Below are positions 1 through 7,600 of a stretch of 19,822 nt of DNA, piece after piece. A program made the position numbers and the translations under genes. Each line of letters starts with the position of its first letter. The stretch's first letter is position 1. The notes below the pieces were generated by a model, which was not told the DNA's origin, made no database searches, and saw only the letters and a list, made by a program, of their open reading frames with translations. The DNA is from an uncultured Clostridia bacterium (GTDB lineage: Bacteria > Bacillota > Clostridia > Oscillospirales > Oscillospiraceae), in NCBI GenBank assembly GCA_945946745.1, contig CAMEWZ010000008.1, positions 1-19,822 on the forward strand, given 5' to 3'.

Positions 1-923
1 TGCGGCAGCTGGGAGGATTGCACAAATTTATGACCTGGGACGGCCCCATTCTGACGGATTCCGGCGGCTTTCAGGTGTTCAGCTTGTCCTCCCTGCGAAA
101 AATCAAGGAGGAGGGCGTGTATTTCGCCTCCCATATTGACGGCCGGAAGATCTTCATGGGGCCGGAGGAAAGTATGCAGATCCAGTCCAACCTGGGCAGC
201 GATATCTGCATGGCCTTTGACGAGTGCATTGAAAATCCCGCGCCCCGGGACTATGTCCAGAAAAGCGTCGACCGAACCTACCGCTGGCTGGTTCGGTGCA
301 AGACGGAGAACGCCCGCTTAAACGCCCTGCCGGACACGGTGAACCCGGCGCAGATGCTGTGGGGCATCAACCAGGGCGGCACCTATCCGGATATTCGGGT
401 AGACCATATGAAGCGCATTGCCGAATTGGATTTGCCGGGCTACGCCATTGGCGGCCTGGCGGTAGGGGAGACGGCGGAGGAGATGTACGACATTATCGAA
501 GCCGTGGAAGAATATATGCCGAAGGAAAAGACCCGCTACTTAATGGGCGTGGGCACCCCCACCAACATCATCGAGGCGGTGGCCCGGGGCGTGGATTTCT
601 TCGACTGCGTCATGCCCGCCCGGAATGCCCGCCATGCCAGGCTCTTTACCTGGGAGGGGGCCATCAACCTGAAAAACGCCAAATATATCCTGGATGAAAG
701 TCCCATCGACCCGCAGTGCGACTGTCCTGTCTGCCGCCGGTACTCCCGGGCCTATATCCGCCATCTGTTTGTGGCCGAGGAAATGCTGGCTATGCGCTTG
801 AGCGTGATGCACAACCTGTATTTTTACAACAAGCTGATGGAAAAGATCCGCCAGGCGCTGGAGGAAGGGTGTTTCGAGGAATTCCGCCGGGAATATTCTC
901 CCAAGCTGGCCAGAAGAATTTAA
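1..923 (+). CDS. tgt: Queuine/preQ1 tRNA-ribosyltransferase, 5'-truncated by window edge
   Basis: Exchanges guanine at the wobble position of GUN-anticodon tRNAs for a queuosine precursor (preQ1 in most bacteria). The frame is open to the window edge: upstream of the first TTG the codons read RQLGGLHKFM, the conserved family block, so the true start lies outside and about 75-80 N-terminal residues are missing. Visible landmarks are DSGGFQVFSL (first catalytic Asp region), GGLAVGE (substrate pocket), FFDCVMPARNARH with the nucleophilic Asp at bases 603-605, and the zinc site CxCxxC near 717-734 followed by the His of MHNLYFY. The C-terminus is complete, ending in a TAA stop. All key residues that can be seen are present. 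A promoter directly downstream suggests yajC is not solely dependent on tgt transcription. The family assignment is secure. Confidence 0.97.
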   Translation, partial: RQLGGLHKFMTWDGPILTDSGGFQVFSLSSLRKIKEEGVYFASHIDGRKIFMGPEESMQIQSNLGSDICMAFDECIENPAPRDYVQKSVDRTYRWLVRCKTENARLNALPDTVNPAQMLWGINQGGTYPDIRVDHMKRIAELDLPGYAIGGLAVGETAEEMYDIIEAVEEYMPKEKTRYLMGVGTPTNIIEAVARGVDFFDCVMPARNARHARLFTWEGAINLKNAKYILDESPIDPQCDCPVCRRYSRAYIRHLFVAEEMLAMRLSVMHNLYFYNKLMEKIRQALEEGCFEEFRREYSPKLARRI

Positions 924-968
924 GGCAACAGAATCGCTTGTTTTTCGCGCTTTGCCGTAACTTACCCC

Positions 969-996
969 TTGCTTTTTTCCCAATCAATGCTATAAT
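969..996 (+). promoter_or_regulatory. Predicted promoter of yajC
   Basis: TTGCTT at 969-974 and a perfect TATAAT at 991-996, spaced 16 nt. A TG two bases before the -10 (TGCTATAAT) makes it an extended -10 element. It sits 34 nt before the yajC start, within the 106-bp gap after tgt. That gap contains no convincing terminator. Confidence 0.65.
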
Positions 997-1029
997 AATC
1001 AAGATATTACACACGAAGGAGTTTTTTTC

Positions 1030-1407
1030 ATGCTGAATTTTCTGACTGCTTCCGCTTCCGGCGGTATGGCAAGCACCCTGATCATGATGGTTCTGATGAT
1101 TGCCATCTTCTACTTCATGCTGATCCGTCCTGAGAATAAGCGGAAGAAGGAAGCCGAGCAGATGCGTTCCGCCGTGAAGAAGGGCGACAAGATCACCACC
1201 ATCGGCGGCATCGTCGGCACTGTGGTGGATGTGAAGGAGTCCCGGATCGTCATCGAGACCGGCGCTGACCAGGTTCGCATCGAACTGGAGAAGTGGGCCA
1301 TCTCTTCCAACGAGACTGCCGCGGAAAACGCCAAGGCGGAAGCCAAGAAGGCCCAGGAAGCCAAGGCCAAGGCCAAGGCTGCCAAGAAGGCGGAAAAGAA
1401 TCAGTAA
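1030..1407 (+). CDS. yajC: Preprotein translocase subunit YajC
   Basis: Small single-pass membrane protein that associates with SecDF-YidC and the SecYEG translocon. The 125-aa product has a hydrophobic segment at about residues 15-36 ending in the typical FYFMLIRPENKRKKE motif, then the conserved block KKGDKITTIGGIVGTVVDVKE and a short beta-rich domain (VIETGADQVRIELEKWAI). The last ~30 residues are a low-complexity Ala/Lys/Glu tail, common in this family. The start is fixed by AAGGAG at 1016-1021, 8 nt upstream of ATG. In many bacteria yajC lies between tgt and secD. Here the tgt neighbour is kept, but a terminator follows and no secD/secF is present downstream. Confidence 0.93.
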   Translation: MLNFLTASASGGMASTLIMMVLMIAIFYFMLIRPENKRKKEAEQMRSAVKKGDKITTIGGIVGTVVDVKESRIVIETGADQVRIELEKWAISSNETAAENAKAEAKKAQEAKAKAKAAKKAEKNQ

Positions 1408-1408
1408 A

Positions 1409-1448
1409 CAAAAAACAGGCCCAGGGAGTTTTCCTGGGCCTGTTTTTT
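1409..1448 (+). terminator. Rho-independent terminator after yajC
   Basis: CAGGCCCAGG (1416-1425) pairs perfectly with CCTGGGCCTG (1433-1442) around a 7-nt loop. The stem is extended by A:T pairs and followed by TTTTTT at 1443-1448. Very strong intrinsic terminator starting directly after the yajC stop. Confidence 0.95.
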
Positions 1449-1458
1449 AAAAGAGAAG

Positions 1459-1487
1459 TGGAAATCCGCCATCTTTTCGATTATAAT
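1459..1487 (+). promoter_or_regulatory. Predicted promoter of the small ORF/LUD gene unit
   Basis: TGGAAA (1459-1464), 17-nt spacer, then a perfect TATAAT (1482-1487). The transcript would start near 1494, only about 10 nt before the ribosome binding site of the 20-codon ORF, so that ORF would be the first thing translated. Confidence 0.65.
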
Positions 1488-1515
1488 GAAAGAAAACACA
1501 TATGGAGAGATTCCC

Positions 1516-1578
1516 ATGAAGCTATTAACCAAAGCCAGCTATAACGCGGACGTCACCCAGCGGGAATATGTTGGTTAA
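1516..1578 (+). CDS. Possible 20-residue upstream ORF preceding the LUD gene
   Basis: A short frame beginning MKLLTKASYNAD and ending REYVG, with TAA at 1576-1578. GGAGAG at 1504-1509 lies 6 nt before the ATG, and a promoter is placed immediately upstream. The stop falls only 4 nt before the GGAGG of the LUD gene, so translation of the two could be coupled. There is no run of a single amino acid, so a classic amino acid attenuator is not indicated, and I see no terminator hairpin between it and the LUD gene. It may be a leader peptide, a genuine small protein, or the 5' remnant of a longer gene that was lost. The function is unknown and I do not recognise a family. Confidence 0.45.
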   Translation: MKLLTKASYNADVTQREYVG

Positions 1579-1594
1579 TTTTGGAGGTATTTGT

Positions 1595-2233
1595 ATGAAC
1601 GATCCCAAACAGATGTATTACGAGAAGCGGGCGCAGGTGCTGCTGAAGAATCTGCGCAGCCGCCATTTTGAAGCCTACTATTGCCCCGACCGGGAGCAGG
1701 CCCTGGCGAAAGCCCTGGAGCTGATCCCAGAGGGGGCCTCCGTGGGCTGGGGCGGCGCCATGTCCGCCCAGCAGATCGGCTTGATCGACGCGGTGAAAGC
1801 GGGGAATTACCGGGCGATCGACCGGGACACCGGCGTGACGCCCCAGGAGCGGGAAGCACTGATGAAGCGCTGCCTAACCACCGACGTATTCCTCTGCGGC
1901 GCCAATGCCCTAAGCCTGGACGGACAGATGGTCAGCATCGACGGCAACGGAAACCGGCTGGCTGCCATTGCCTACGGCCCGGAGACGGTGCTGGTGGTGG
2001 CGGGGATGAACAAGGTCTGCGACACCCTGGAAGCCGCCATGACCCGGGCCAGAACCGTAGCGGCTCCCATGAACAAGCAGCGTTTCCCGGTTCAGACCCC
2101 CTGTGAGGTCACGGGTGCCTGCGCCGACTGCAAGAGCGACGGGTGCATCTGCAATCAGATTCTGATTACCCGCAACTGCAAGCCCGCTGGGCGGATCCAG
2201 TTCATCCTGGTTGGGGAAGATCTGGGATTTTGA
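1595..2233 (+). CDS. LUD-domain (LutC/YkgG, DUF162-like) protein
   Basis: A 212-aa protein of the LUD family, related to the LutC/LutB domain of lactate-utilisation enzymes but encoded without LutA or LutB partners. The N-terminal half carries the alpha/beta core with VGWGGAMSAQQIGLIDAV, GVTPQEREALMKRCLTTDVFLCGANALS and SIDGNGNRLAAIAYGPETVLVVAGMNKV. The C-terminus has the family's Cys pattern PCxxTGxCxDCxSxxxIC (about residues 168-187), which suggests a metal or redox site. The start is set at the ATG preceded by GGAGG (1583-1587) with 7-nt spacing. An in-frame ATG at 1568 lies upstream of that SD and is not used here. The biochemical role of stand-alone LUD proteins is not established, so lactate-linked redox metabolism is inference, strengthened slightly by the convergent D-lactate dehydrogenase. 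Confidence 0.88.
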   Translation: MNDPKQMYYEKRAQVLLKNLRSRHFEAYYCPDREQALAKALELIPEGASVGWGGAMSAQQIGLIDAVKAGNYRAIDRDTGVTPQEREALMKRCLTTDVFLCGANALSLDGQMVSIDGNGNRLAAIAYGPETVLVVAGMNKVCDTLEAAMTRARTVAAPMNKQRFPVQTPCEVTGACADCKSDGCICNQILITRNCKPAGRIQFILVGEDLGF

Positions 2234-2250
2234 TCGTATCATAGAAAAAG

Positions 2251-2282
2251 AAACGCTGCCATTGTTTTTAATGGCAGCGTTT
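2251..2282. terminator. Bidirectional terminator between LUD gene and ldh
   Basis: Perfect 13-bp stem: AAACGCTGCCATT (2251-2263) with AATGGCAGCGTTT (2270-2282), loop GTTTTT. It lies between two convergent genes. Leftward transcripts get a good U-rich tail (complement of AAAAAGAAA); the rightward tail is weaker. Confidence 0.88.
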
Positions 2283-2296
2283 GCTTTGCGGAGATA

Positions 2297-3286
2297 TTAT
2301 TTGTGATAGCAGACCTCGGTGGTGGTGTCCGGGTCGCCGCTGAAGAAGCGGGTCATGTTGTTCACCGTGGTGGCGGCGATGTTGTCCAGAGCCTCGTTGG
2401 TCAGGAACGCCTGGTGGGAGGTGACGATGACGTTGGGCATGGCGATCAGCCGTACCAGCTTGTCATCCTGAACGATGTGGCCGGAGAAATCCTCGTAGAA
2501 CAGGTCGCCCTCCTCCTCGTACACATCCAGGCAGGCGGCGCCCACCTTCTTTTCCTTGATGCCGGTGATTAGATCCTCAGTGTTGATGAGGCCGCCCCGG
2601 GAGGTGTTGATGATGGTGACGCCTTTTTTCATTTTGGCGATGGAGTCGGCGTTGATAATGTGCCGGGTCTCCTCCGTCAGCGGGCAGTGCAGGGAGATGA
2701 TGTCGGACTTTTCAAACAGCTCCGGCAGCTCCACATAGTGCAGTCCGGAATTCTCCGCCGGGAATTTGTCGTAGGCCAGAATGTTCATGCCAAAGCCCTT
2801 GCAGATGTCCGCAAAAACCCGGCCGATCTTGCCGGTGCCGATGATGCCCACGGTTTTGCCGTACAGGTCAAAGCCAGCCAGGCCCTGCAAGCTGAAATTG
2901 AACTCTCGAGTGCGGATATAGGCCTTGTGGGTACGGCGGTTGATGGTCAGCAGCAGCGCCATGGCGTGCTCGGCAACGGCGTGAGGGGAGTAGGCAGGCA
3001 CCCGGAACACCCGGAGCTTGCCCTGGCAGGCCTTGATATCCACGTTGTTAAAGCCGGCGCAGCGCAGCAGCACCGCCTTGACGCCCATCTGGGAAAGCTT
3101 TTCCACCACATTGGCGTTTACGGTATCGTTGACAAAGACACATACCGCATCGAATCCGGCGGCCAGGGAGACGGTGTCCTCGTCCAGATTGGGCTCAAAA
3201 TATTTGATCTCAATTCCGGCGGGAATGGCATAGCGGTCAAAACCGGGGATGTCATAGGACTTTGTATCAAAGAATGCAAGTTTCAT
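2297..3286 (-). CDS. ldhA: D-2-hydroxyacid dehydrogenase, probable fermentative D-lactate dehydrogenase
   Basis: NADH-dependent reduction of pyruvate to D-lactate is the likely reaction, which regenerates NAD+ in fermentation. The 329-aa protein has the D-2-hydroxyacid dehydrogenase fold. A catalytic-domain half comes first (RCAGFNNVD at about 75-83), then the NAD-binding domain with GTGKIG (residues 150-155) after VGII. The catalytic Arg is R230 in NTSRGG, the acid lies in DVYEEEGD (about 257-259), and the catalytic His is H291 in TSHQAFLT. DVYEEEGDLFYED and the VRLIAMPNVIVTSHQAFLT block are typical of fermentative LdhA rather than phosphoglycerate or glycerate dehydrogenases. ATG is preceded by GGAGG-type AGGAGG (complement at 3295-3300). 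A 2-hydroxyisocaproate or related dehydrogenase cannot be excluded from sequence alone. Confidence 0.9.
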   Translation of the reverse strand: MKLAFFDTKSYDIPGFDRYAIPAGIEIKYFEPNLDEDTVSLAAGFDAVCVFVNDTVNANVVEKLSQMGVKAVLLRCAGFNNVDIKACQGKLRVFRVPAYSPHAVAEHAMALLLTINRRTHKAYIRTREFNFSLQGLAGFDLYGKTVGIIGTGKIGRVFADICKGFGMNILAYDKFPAENSGLHYVELPELFEKSDIISLHCPLTEETRHIINADSIAKMKKGVTIINTSRGGLINTEDLITGIKEKKVGAACLDVYEEEGDLFYEDFSGHIVQDDKLVRLIAMPNVIVTSHQAFLTNEALDNIAATTVNNMTRFFSGDPDTTTEVCYHK

Positions 3287-3307
3287 ACTTTATTCCTCCT
3301 TTTTGTA

Positions 3308-3325
3308 TCGATAGTATTATATCGA
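3308..3325. promoter_or_regulatory. Operator-like inverted repeat over the ldh -10 region
   Basis: TCGATA (3308-3313), 6-nt centre, TATCGA (3320-3325): a perfect 6+6 inverted repeat covering the -10 hexamer and the expected start site of ldh. Its position suits a repressor blocking RNA polymerase. It does not resemble the published clostridial Rex consensus (TTGTTAAN4TTAACAA), so the regulator is unknown. Confidence 0.5.
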
Positions 3326-3344
3326 AAAGAAACAGCTTTGTCAA
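3316..3344 (-). promoter_or_regulatory. Consensus sigma-A promoter of ldh
   Basis: Read on the minus strand, TTGACA (plus positions 3339-3344) and TATAAT (3316-3321) are separated by exactly 17 nt. Both hexamers match the consensus perfectly, which predicts strong expression unless repressed. Confidence 0.85.
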
Positions 3345-3386
3345 GACCGATCGGACATTATTCTACCCGACATCCGGAAAAAAACC

Positions 3387-3416
3387 TTGCGAAAACCAGT
3401 GAAAATATGGTATTAT
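3387..3416 (+). promoter_or_regulatory. Predicted promoter of the GtrA-family gene
   Basis: TTGCGA (3387-3392), 18-nt spacer, TATTAT (3411-3416). It is divergent from the ldh promoter within the 157-bp gap 3287-3443. That gap also holds a CCGATCGG palindrome at 3347-3354, just upstream of the ldh -35. Confidence 0.5.
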
Positions 3417-3443
3417 GTACAAAACCATTTTGGAGGAACGGCT

Positions 3444-3857
3444 ATGTGGCGAAAGATTCGCATTTTGGTGGAAAAGTATTGGGATATTCTTACCTATCTG
3501 ATTTTCGGTGTCTTGACAACGTTGGTGAATTACGCGGTCTATCTGCCGGTTTATAACCTGCTGGGGTTGTCCGCGGCGGTGAGTAATGTAATCGCGTGGG
3601 TTGCCGCGGTGGCTTTCGCGTTTTTGACGAACAAGCCCTTTGTGTTCAAAAGCCACGACTGGTCGGCCAAAACGGTGTTTCCGGAGCTGACAAAGTTTGT
3701 CAGCTGCCGCCTGGCTTCTGGCGCCATGGAAACGGTGATTCTGCTGCTGACCGTGGATCTGCTGGGCTGGAATGGTAATATCTGGAAGCTGATTACCCAG
3801 ATTCTGGTGGTGATCCTAAATTACGTGTCCAGTAAATTGGTGGTATTCAAAAAGTAG
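3444..3857 (+). CDS. GtrA-family membrane protein
   Basis: A 137-aa integral membrane protein of the GtrA family. These proteins are thought to help move polyprenyl-phosphate-linked sugars across the membrane or otherwise support cell-surface glycosylation. Four hydrophobic segments are visible: ILTYLIFGVLTTLVNYAVYLPVY, AAVSNVIAWVAAVAFAFLTN, the segment around AMETVILLLTVDLLGW, and ITQILVVILNYVSSKLVVF. The spacing, the NKPFVFKS motif after segment 2 and the terminal KLVVFKK are typical of the family. The start is chosen at ATG 3444, preceded by GGAGG (3432-3436) with 7-nt spacing. The frame is open further upstream to 3387, but that would run over the promoter. No glycosyltransferase gene is adjacent, so the partner is unknown. 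A terminator follows at once, making it monocistronic. Confidence 0.88.
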   Translation: MWRKIRILVEKYWDILTYLIFGVLTTLVNYAVYLPVYNLLGLSAAVSNVIAWVAAVAFAFLTNKPFVFKSHDWSAKTVFPELTKFVSCRLASGAMETVILLLTVDLLGWNGNIWKLITQILVVILNYVSSKLVVFKK

Positions 3858-3909
3858 ACAGCGGGAGCTGGCGGAATCGGGAGATTCCTGTCGGCTTCTG
3901 TCCTTTTTT
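3857..3909 (+). terminator. Rho-independent terminator after the GtrA gene
   Basis: A long, slightly imperfect hairpin. GACAG pairs with CTGTC at the base, GAGCTGGC pairs with GTCGGCTT (with wobbles), and GGAATC pairs with GATTCC around a GGGA loop. It is followed by a TTTTTT run at about 3903-3909 and begins at the last base of the stop codon. Confidence 0.85.
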
Positions 3910-3952
3910 GGGAAGGAAATTTACAGAAAGTTATAAAAATCAACGTTTGCTA

Positions 3953-3961
3953 TGGTATAAT
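3953..3961 (+). promoter_or_regulatory. Predicted extended -10 promoter of the ABC exporter operon
   Basis: TGGTATAAT (3953-3961) is an extended -10 element with a perfect TATAAT. There is no good -35 at standard spacing, so the TG extension probably carries recognition. The start codon lies 33 nt downstream. Confidence 0.6.
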
Positions 3962-3993
3962 ACAGGTATCAAAGAAATAGGGGTTGCGTCATT

Positions 3994-4695
3994 ATGGCCT
4001 TTGTGGAATTTCAAAATGTAGGTAAGACCTATCATATGGGAGAAGTGGAAATCCATGCCCTGCATGATGTTTCCTTTGAAGTGGAGAAGGGGGAGCTGGT
4101 GGTGATCGTCGGCCCCTCTGGCGCGGGAAAAACCACCCTCCTGAACATCCTGGGCGGTATGGACATCCTATCCACAGGTAAGGTTATGCTGGACGGCCAG
4201 GAGATCTCCGCATTGAACAAAAAGCAGCTCACCGAATACCGCCGCTATGACGTGGGGTTTGTGTTTCAGTTTTACAATCTGATCGGAAACCTGACGGCGC
4301 TGGAAAATGTGGAGCTGGCAAACCAGATCTGTAAGGAGCCGCTGGATGCCGAGAAGGTGCTGAAGGAAGTGGGCCTGGAGGAACGGATGAAGAACTTCCC
4401 CAGCCAGCTTTCCGGCGGTGAGCAGCAGCGGGTGGCCATTGCCCGGGCCTTGGCGAAGAACCCCAAGCTTTTGCTGTGTGACGAGCCCACCGGTGCTCTG
4501 GACTATCAGACGGGCAAGGCCATTTTGAAGCTTTTGCAGGATACCGGGCGGAAAACCGGCATGACGGTGATTATTATTACCCACAACGGCGCGTTGACCG
4601 CCATGGCCGACCGGGTGATCCGGGTCAAAAACGGCACGGTGGCTTCTGTGACCCAGAACGAACATCCACAAGATATCGCGGAGATTGAATGGTAA
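3994..4695 (+). CDS. ABC transporter ATP-binding protein (MacB/LolD/BceA-like class)
   Basis: Cytoplasmic ATPase of a two-component ABC system of the FtsX-permease type, 233 aa. Motifs appear in order: Walker A GPSGAGKTT (40-48), Q-loop Q92 in FVFQFYNLIGNLTALENV, signature LSGGEQQR (139-146), Walker B LLLCDEPTGALD (159-170) and H-loop H197 in IIITHN. The FQFYNLIGNLTALENVELA stretch and the short C-terminus are characteristic of the ATPases that pair with MacB/FtsX permeases, which export peptides or lipoproteins, or sense and resist antimicrobial peptides. The stop overlaps the start of the permease gene by 7 nt (or TAATG if the second ATG is used), so the two are translationally coupled. The substrate is unknown. 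No two-component regulator is nearby, unlike Bce-type resistance modules. Confidence 0.93.
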   Translation: MAFVEFQNVGKTYHMGEVEIHALHDVSFEVEKGELVVIVGPSGAGKTTLLNILGGMDILSTGKVMLDGQEISALNKKQLTEYRRYDVGFVFQFYNLIGNLTALENVELANQICKEPLDAEKVLKEVGLEERMKNFPSQLSGGEQQRVAIARALAKNPKLLLCDEPTGALDYQTGKAILKLLQDTGRKTGMTVIIITHNGALTAMADRVIRVKNGTVASVTQNEHPQDIAEIEW

Positions 4696-7600
4696 TGAAA
4701 CGAAATGCCATGCGCAAGAATTTGCGCCAATCCATTGTCAAGTCCTTCGGCAGATATATCGCCATCGCTACCATCATTGCTTTGGGAGCAGGGGTATTCG
4801 TTGGCCTTTTGATGACCAAAACCGATATGGTGGCCACCGGACAGGTGTTTATGGATCAGCAGAATATGTTTGATCTGCGGGCGGTGAGCAATTACGGCTG
4901 GACAGAGGAATCTGTGGAGGGCTTTGCCGCGCTGGAGGGCGTGGAAGCGGCGGAGGGCGTATACTACATCGACTTGATTGCCAGCACTGGGAATGGGGCT
5001 GAAGACTCTGTGTACCGGTTTTATTCCCTGCCCAAATCGGTGAACCAGGTGGCGCTTCGGGGCGGGCGGATGCCGGAAGCAGACAACGAGTGCCTGGCAG
5101 ACGGCTTCCGGAATGACGACAGCGTTCTGGGCAAAACCGTGACCATCTCCCGGGACAATGACCCGGATTCTCTGGACACTGTGCGCTATCAGACCTTTAC
5201 CGTGGTGGGCTATGTGGCGACGCCGCTGTATATGGATATGAACCGGGGCACCACGTCTGTGGGTAGCGGCTCCATTGCCAACTACTATTTTGTGCCGGAA
5301 GGCGCTCTGGACATCGAATACTATATGGAGATCGATCTGAAGCTTGCGGGGGAGCATGCCATTTACACCGAGGAATACAATCACTTCCTGGATGCGTCCG
5401 CTGAGCGCTTGAAAACAGAGGCTGAGACACTGTCCGAAAAACGCTTTCAAGAGGTCAAGGCTGAGGCGGAAAAAGAATATGAAAAGGGATATAAGCAATA
5501 TCTGGACGGGGTCAAGGAGTACGAGGACGGAAAAGCGGAAGCGGAACAGAAGCTGAAGGACGCAGAGCAAGAGCTGAAGGATGCGGAGCAGGAACTGGAA
5601 GCAAACCGAAAAAAGCTCGTGGACGCCGGAAACCAAATCGAGGATGGAAGAAAGCAGGTTCGAGAGGGAAAGCTTCAGCTGCAAGCCAATCAGACGCTGC
5701 TGACCCAACAGCTAAAGCAACTCTCAGAAAGCATCCCGCTGGCGCAAGAGGACATCGCCAAGGCAGAGCAAGCCATTGGTATGAGCGGTGAAGCGCTGGC
5801 CGCCGCGCGGGCGGAAGCAGATCAAGAGGTTGCCTCTGCACAGCAGGATGTCAGCGCGGCCCAGCAGCGTGTTGCGCAAGCCCAGGAAAAGCTGAATGGG
5901 ATTGATCCGGACAAGAACCCTGTGGAATACGAGTTGGTGAATGCGGAGTTGGCCATTGCCAACGAGGCCCTTTCGGCGGCCCAGAGCAAATTAGACCGGG
6001 CCCAGGAAAAGCAGAGCCAACTGAATGCGCTGTATGCAATCTATGAGCCGGTATCTGCCGCATTGCGATCACTGCTGGGCTATAAAAGTCAGATGGAGGC
6101 CGGTCTCCAGCAGATTGAGGATAATCTGGAACTGCTGAATCAAAAAGAAGACGAACTCGACAGTGCTTATCATACGCTGATGGTGAACTGGGGGAAATGG
6201 GGCCAGGGCCGGGACGAGATCGCGGAAGGCTGGGAGGACTACGAGCAGGCTAAGCTGGATGCGGCAAAAGAGCTGGCCGATGCCGAAGCGGAACTGGCGG
6301 ATGCCAAAGAGAAATTGGACGATGCCCGGGACGAGATCGATGCCATGGATGCGCCGGATCTGATGCTCCTGGATCGCAACAGCAACGTGGGTTATTGCAA
6401 TCTGGACAGCAGCTCCGACATTGTGGCAGGGGTTTCTAGGGTATTTCCCGTATTCTTCCTGCTGATCGCCTCCCTGGTCTGCATCACCACCATGACCCGG
6501 ATGATTGACGAGGAACGCACCCAGATTGGCACCTTGAAGGCCTTGGGCTATACCAACCGGGAGATCATGGGCAAATACTTGTTCTATTCCGGCAGCGGCG
6601 CGGTGTTGGGCTGCGGGCTGGGTATTTTGGCCGGCTCCACGGTATTTCCCCAGATCATATGGAAAGCCTACTGCATCATGCTGCACATCCAGCCGGATGT
6701 GGTGCTGACGGTTAACTGGCCCCTTGCCCTGGCCGTGTTGCTGGTGTATACGGCGGTGATGCTGTATGTAACCTGGAGCTGCTGCCGCAGGACGCTGGAG
6801 GAAGTACCGGCGGAACTGATCCGGCCCAAGGCGCCGGATTCGGGTAAGAAAATCCTGCTGGAGTACCTGCCCTTCTGGAAAAAGATCAGCTTCCTAAACA
6901 AAGTGACCATCCGCAACATTTTCCGTTACCGTCAGCGGCTGGCTATGATGCTGGTTGGCATCGGCGGCTGTACGGCTCTGCTGGTAACAGGCTTTGGCTT
7001 GCGGGATTCCATTTCCAATGTGGCGGATTATCAGTTTGAAAATGTGACAAAGTACGATATTTCCGTCTATTTCAAGGAGGAACCCACCCAAAGGCAACAG
7101 GAAAAATTCCAAAAGACCATTGCGGAGCAAGCAGATAACGCGATGCTGTACCATCAGAGCAGTGTAGAGCTGGAATTTGATAACCGAACCAAGGAAATCT
7201 ATCTGATTTCCGGTGATAACCAACTCCGGGATTTTCTGGATTTGCACAAGGGAAATCAGCCCATTTCGCTGCCCGGTAGAAACCAGGTGGTGTTGTCTGC
7301 CGGTGTGGCGGAAAACCTGGGGATTGCGGTGGGCGACGTGGTGATCTTGCGGAATGCGGATTTGCAAAGCATGGAATTGTCTGTGTCCGGGGTGTATGAT
7401 AATCACGTCTATAATTACGCCATCGTTTCCCCGGAAACCATAGAAGCGGCCTGGGGAGCGCCGCCCGAGCTGCAAATGGCCTTTGTTTCCATCAAGGAAG
7501 GGGAGGATGTCCATGCTTTGGGCGCCCAGATCAGCGATTTGAGCTTTGTGATGAACGTATCCGTCAGTGAGGATATGGCGGATATGGTGATGGGCATGAT

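Noticed and set aside
924..968. Terminator after tgt
   Set aside because: GGCAA can pair with TTGCC across the gap, but the stem is short and has no following T-tract at the right place.
3308..3325. Rex redox-repressor site at ldh
   Set aside because: The inverted repeat TCGATA-N6-TATCGA does not fit the known Rex consensus (TTGTTAAN4TTAACAA); kept only as an operator of unknown regulator.
5540..5620. Tandem nucleotide repeat (AAGGACGCAGAGCAAG-like units)
   Set aside because: Explained by heptad repeats of the coiled coil (LKDAEQE twice); coding constraint, not a separate repeat element.
4506..5708. Minus-strand open frame of 400 codons opposite the exporter genes
   Set aside because: Leu/Phe-rich low-complexity translation arising from the reverse of the coiled-coil codons; antisense to secure genes.
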